From Anaerolineae bacterium (GTDB lineage: Bacteria > Chloroflexota > Anaerolineae > B4-G1 > SLSP01): a DNA stretch of 6,706 nucleotides. The position numbers and the translations under genes are program-made. Each line of letters begins with the position of its first letter. The stretch's first letter is position 1. The DNA lies in the NCBI GenBank assembly GCA_021159805.1, contig JAGHDT010000543.1, forward strand, positions 1 through 6,706. The letters are read 5' to 3'. Of this stretch, positions 6,252 to 6,706 are shown piece by piece. The notes under the pieces are model-generated. The model was not told the origin of the DNA. It saw only the letters and a program-made list of their open reading frames with translations, and did no database searches.

Positions 6252-6548
6252 TTAACCTCGATCGAGTGGTGTGAACTTTTTTTTTAGCCACTCCAGCTCC
6301 ATCTTAAGGCGCCCGATCTGCTCGTACAACTCAGCCTCCTGGGCGGCCTGTTGCCGTTGCTTCTGAGTTCTGCTGTTTTGAAACACACTGGCTCCATCGT
6401 CCAGCAATTGGCGTTTCCATTCGCTGATCTGGCCGGGATGTAGCTGGAACTGCTCAGCCAGCTGACTCAGGGTCTTGTCGCCTTTGGCGGCTTCCAAGGC
6501 CACTTCGAACTTGTATACTGCACTATGTCGTCGGCGTTTCACGCTCAT
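6252..6548 (-). CDS. IS3-family transposase OrfA (helix-turn-helix)
   Basis: OrfA binds the IS ends and supplies the N-terminal part of the OrfAB transposase. From ATG 6548 it has 98 residues; GGAGGA (6553-6558) precedes this start by 4 bases. An in-frame ATG at 6596 lies almost in the terminal repeat and would add 16 atypical residues, so it is not preferred. The basic start KRRRHSAVYKFEVALEA is typical. The helix-turn-helix spans about 27-48 (LSQLAEQFQLHPGQISEWK). A leucine-zipper-like helix follows at about 73-90 (LYEQIGRLKMELEWLKKK). After the Lys run the frame continues FTPLDRG and stops at TAA 6254-6252, 7 bases before the OrfB ATG. Confidence 0.92.
   Translation of the reverse strand: MSVKRRRHSAVYKFEVALEAAKGDKTLSQLAEQFQLHPGQISEWKRQLLDDGASVFQNSRTQKQRQQAAQEAELYEQIGRLKMELEWLKKKFTPLDRG
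6277..6285 (-). other. A9 run at the orfA/orfB junction
   Basis: On the minus strand orfA reads CTA AAA AAA AAG TTC. OrfB upstream sequence (AGT TCA CAC CAC TCG ATC GAG) is in the +1 frame, so the usual -1 slip does not join them: it would give VHTTRSRLSAP and a stop. A fusion needs a +1 ribosomal shift or loss of one A in the mRNA. An A8 run would fuse the frames directly, and an A7 run would restore the usual -1 relation. Confidence 0.8.
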
Positions 6549-6581
6549 TCTATCCTCCACATACTCTTGAATTTGTACTTT

Positions 6582-6592
6582 ACTCTCACTTA
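6582..6592. repeat. subterminal inverted repeat copy, orfA side
   Basis: Exact 11-base inverted partner of 5403-5413, placed between the terminal repeat and the orfA Shine-Dalgarno site. A second set of matched bases inside the ends suggests a two-part transposase recognition site. Confidence 0.7.
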
Positions 6593-6596
6593 GCAT

Positions 6597-6618
6597 GTGG
6601 TCCAGTTTCTGGGGGGCA
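6597..6618. repeat. IS terminal inverted repeat, orfA end
   Basis: Read on the minus strand this end is TGCCCCCCAGAAACTGGACC followed by AC, matching the orfB-side end at 16 of 22 positions. It lies 49 bases before the preferred orfA start and would hold part of the transposase promoter region in this family. Confidence 0.8.
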
Positions 6619-6706
6619 CTATAAAGACACGTCTCTCACAATTGCGATCGTTTGGTGATTGCCGGCAGCTTCACACCTGTCTCTCCTCCAAGGCATCCGT
6701 AAACAC
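6619..6706 (-). other. flank beyond the IS, no assignable gene
   Basis: On the minus strand GGAGGAG (6689-6683) is followed 8 bases later by GTG 6674, which opens only MKLPAITKRSQL before TGA 6638-6636. Another frame reads TDALEERQV and stops, possibly the tail of an upstream gene. The piece is too short to judge and does not obviously join the small ORF on the other side of the IS. Confidence 0.2.

Larger units (their letters stand above)
5368..6618 (-). mobile_element. IS3-family insertion sequence, about 1.25 kb
   Basis: The element carries orfA and orfB on the minus strand and is bounded by inverted repeats starting 5'-TGCCCCCCA, so both ends have the TG...CA form usual for IS3. Length, gene order and DD(35)E transposase all fit the family. 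Transposition by IS3 elements uses an OrfAB fusion and a circular intermediate. The flanking bases are TTAGG on the left and CTATA on the right, so I see no 3 to 4-bp target duplication. The IS lies just upstream of the small ORF and SDR and is transcribed toward them, so it could drive or disrupt their expression. The catalytic ORF is complete, but the orfA-orfB frame relation is unusual (see the A9 entry). Confidence 0.92.

Overview
The window begins inside a 5S rRNA gene, the usual last gene of a bacterial rRNA operon. It then runs through a short stretch of accessory genes and ends just beyond an IS3-family insertion sequence. The DNA is moderately GC-rich, and the genes use strong GGAGG-type Shine-Dalgarno sites. 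The host is a bacterium, but I cannot name the phylum. A cytoplasmic-type sulfatase next to a polysaccharide flippase is common in environmental lineages such as Planctomycetes, Chloroflexi and Poribacteria-like groups; that is a weak hint only.

Layout. Plus strand: 5S rRNA (1-111), a T tract and a perfect 18-bp hairpin (134-174), an intact AAC(3)-family N-acetyltransferase (259-1059), a sulfatase split by one missing base (1340-2679), and a Wzx/MATE-type oligosaccharide flippase broken by several indels (2804-4182). Minus strand from there on: a 41-codon remnant of an FGGY carbohydrate kinase (4219-4341), a short-chain dehydrogenase/reductase (SDR) with an internal stop (4401-5108), a small coupled ORF of unknown function (5111-5323, perhaps from 5353), and an IS3-family element of about 1.25 kb (5368-6618) carrying orfA and a complete DD(35)E orfB.

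The main message is the state of the genes. Apart from the acetyltransferase and the transposase catalytic ORF, almost every protein gene carries a lesion: a one-base loss in a T run (sulfatase), at least four frame changes, some mutually compensating (flippase), an in-frame TAA (SDR), a possible TAA at codon 9 (small ORF), and truncation (kinase). The IS A9 run also leaves orfA and orfB in an atypical frame relation. Many lesions fall in homopolymers. The two competing readings are a decaying IS-flanked accessory region and uncorrected indel errors in the assembly. The sequence alone cannot decide between them; raw reads would.

If the genes were once whole, sulfatase, flippase, acetyltransferase, SDR and sugar kinase would fit a surface-glycan or sugar-modification locus beside an rRNA operon. 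That is inference. I found no CRISPR array, tRNA, toxin-antitoxin pair or convincing new system.
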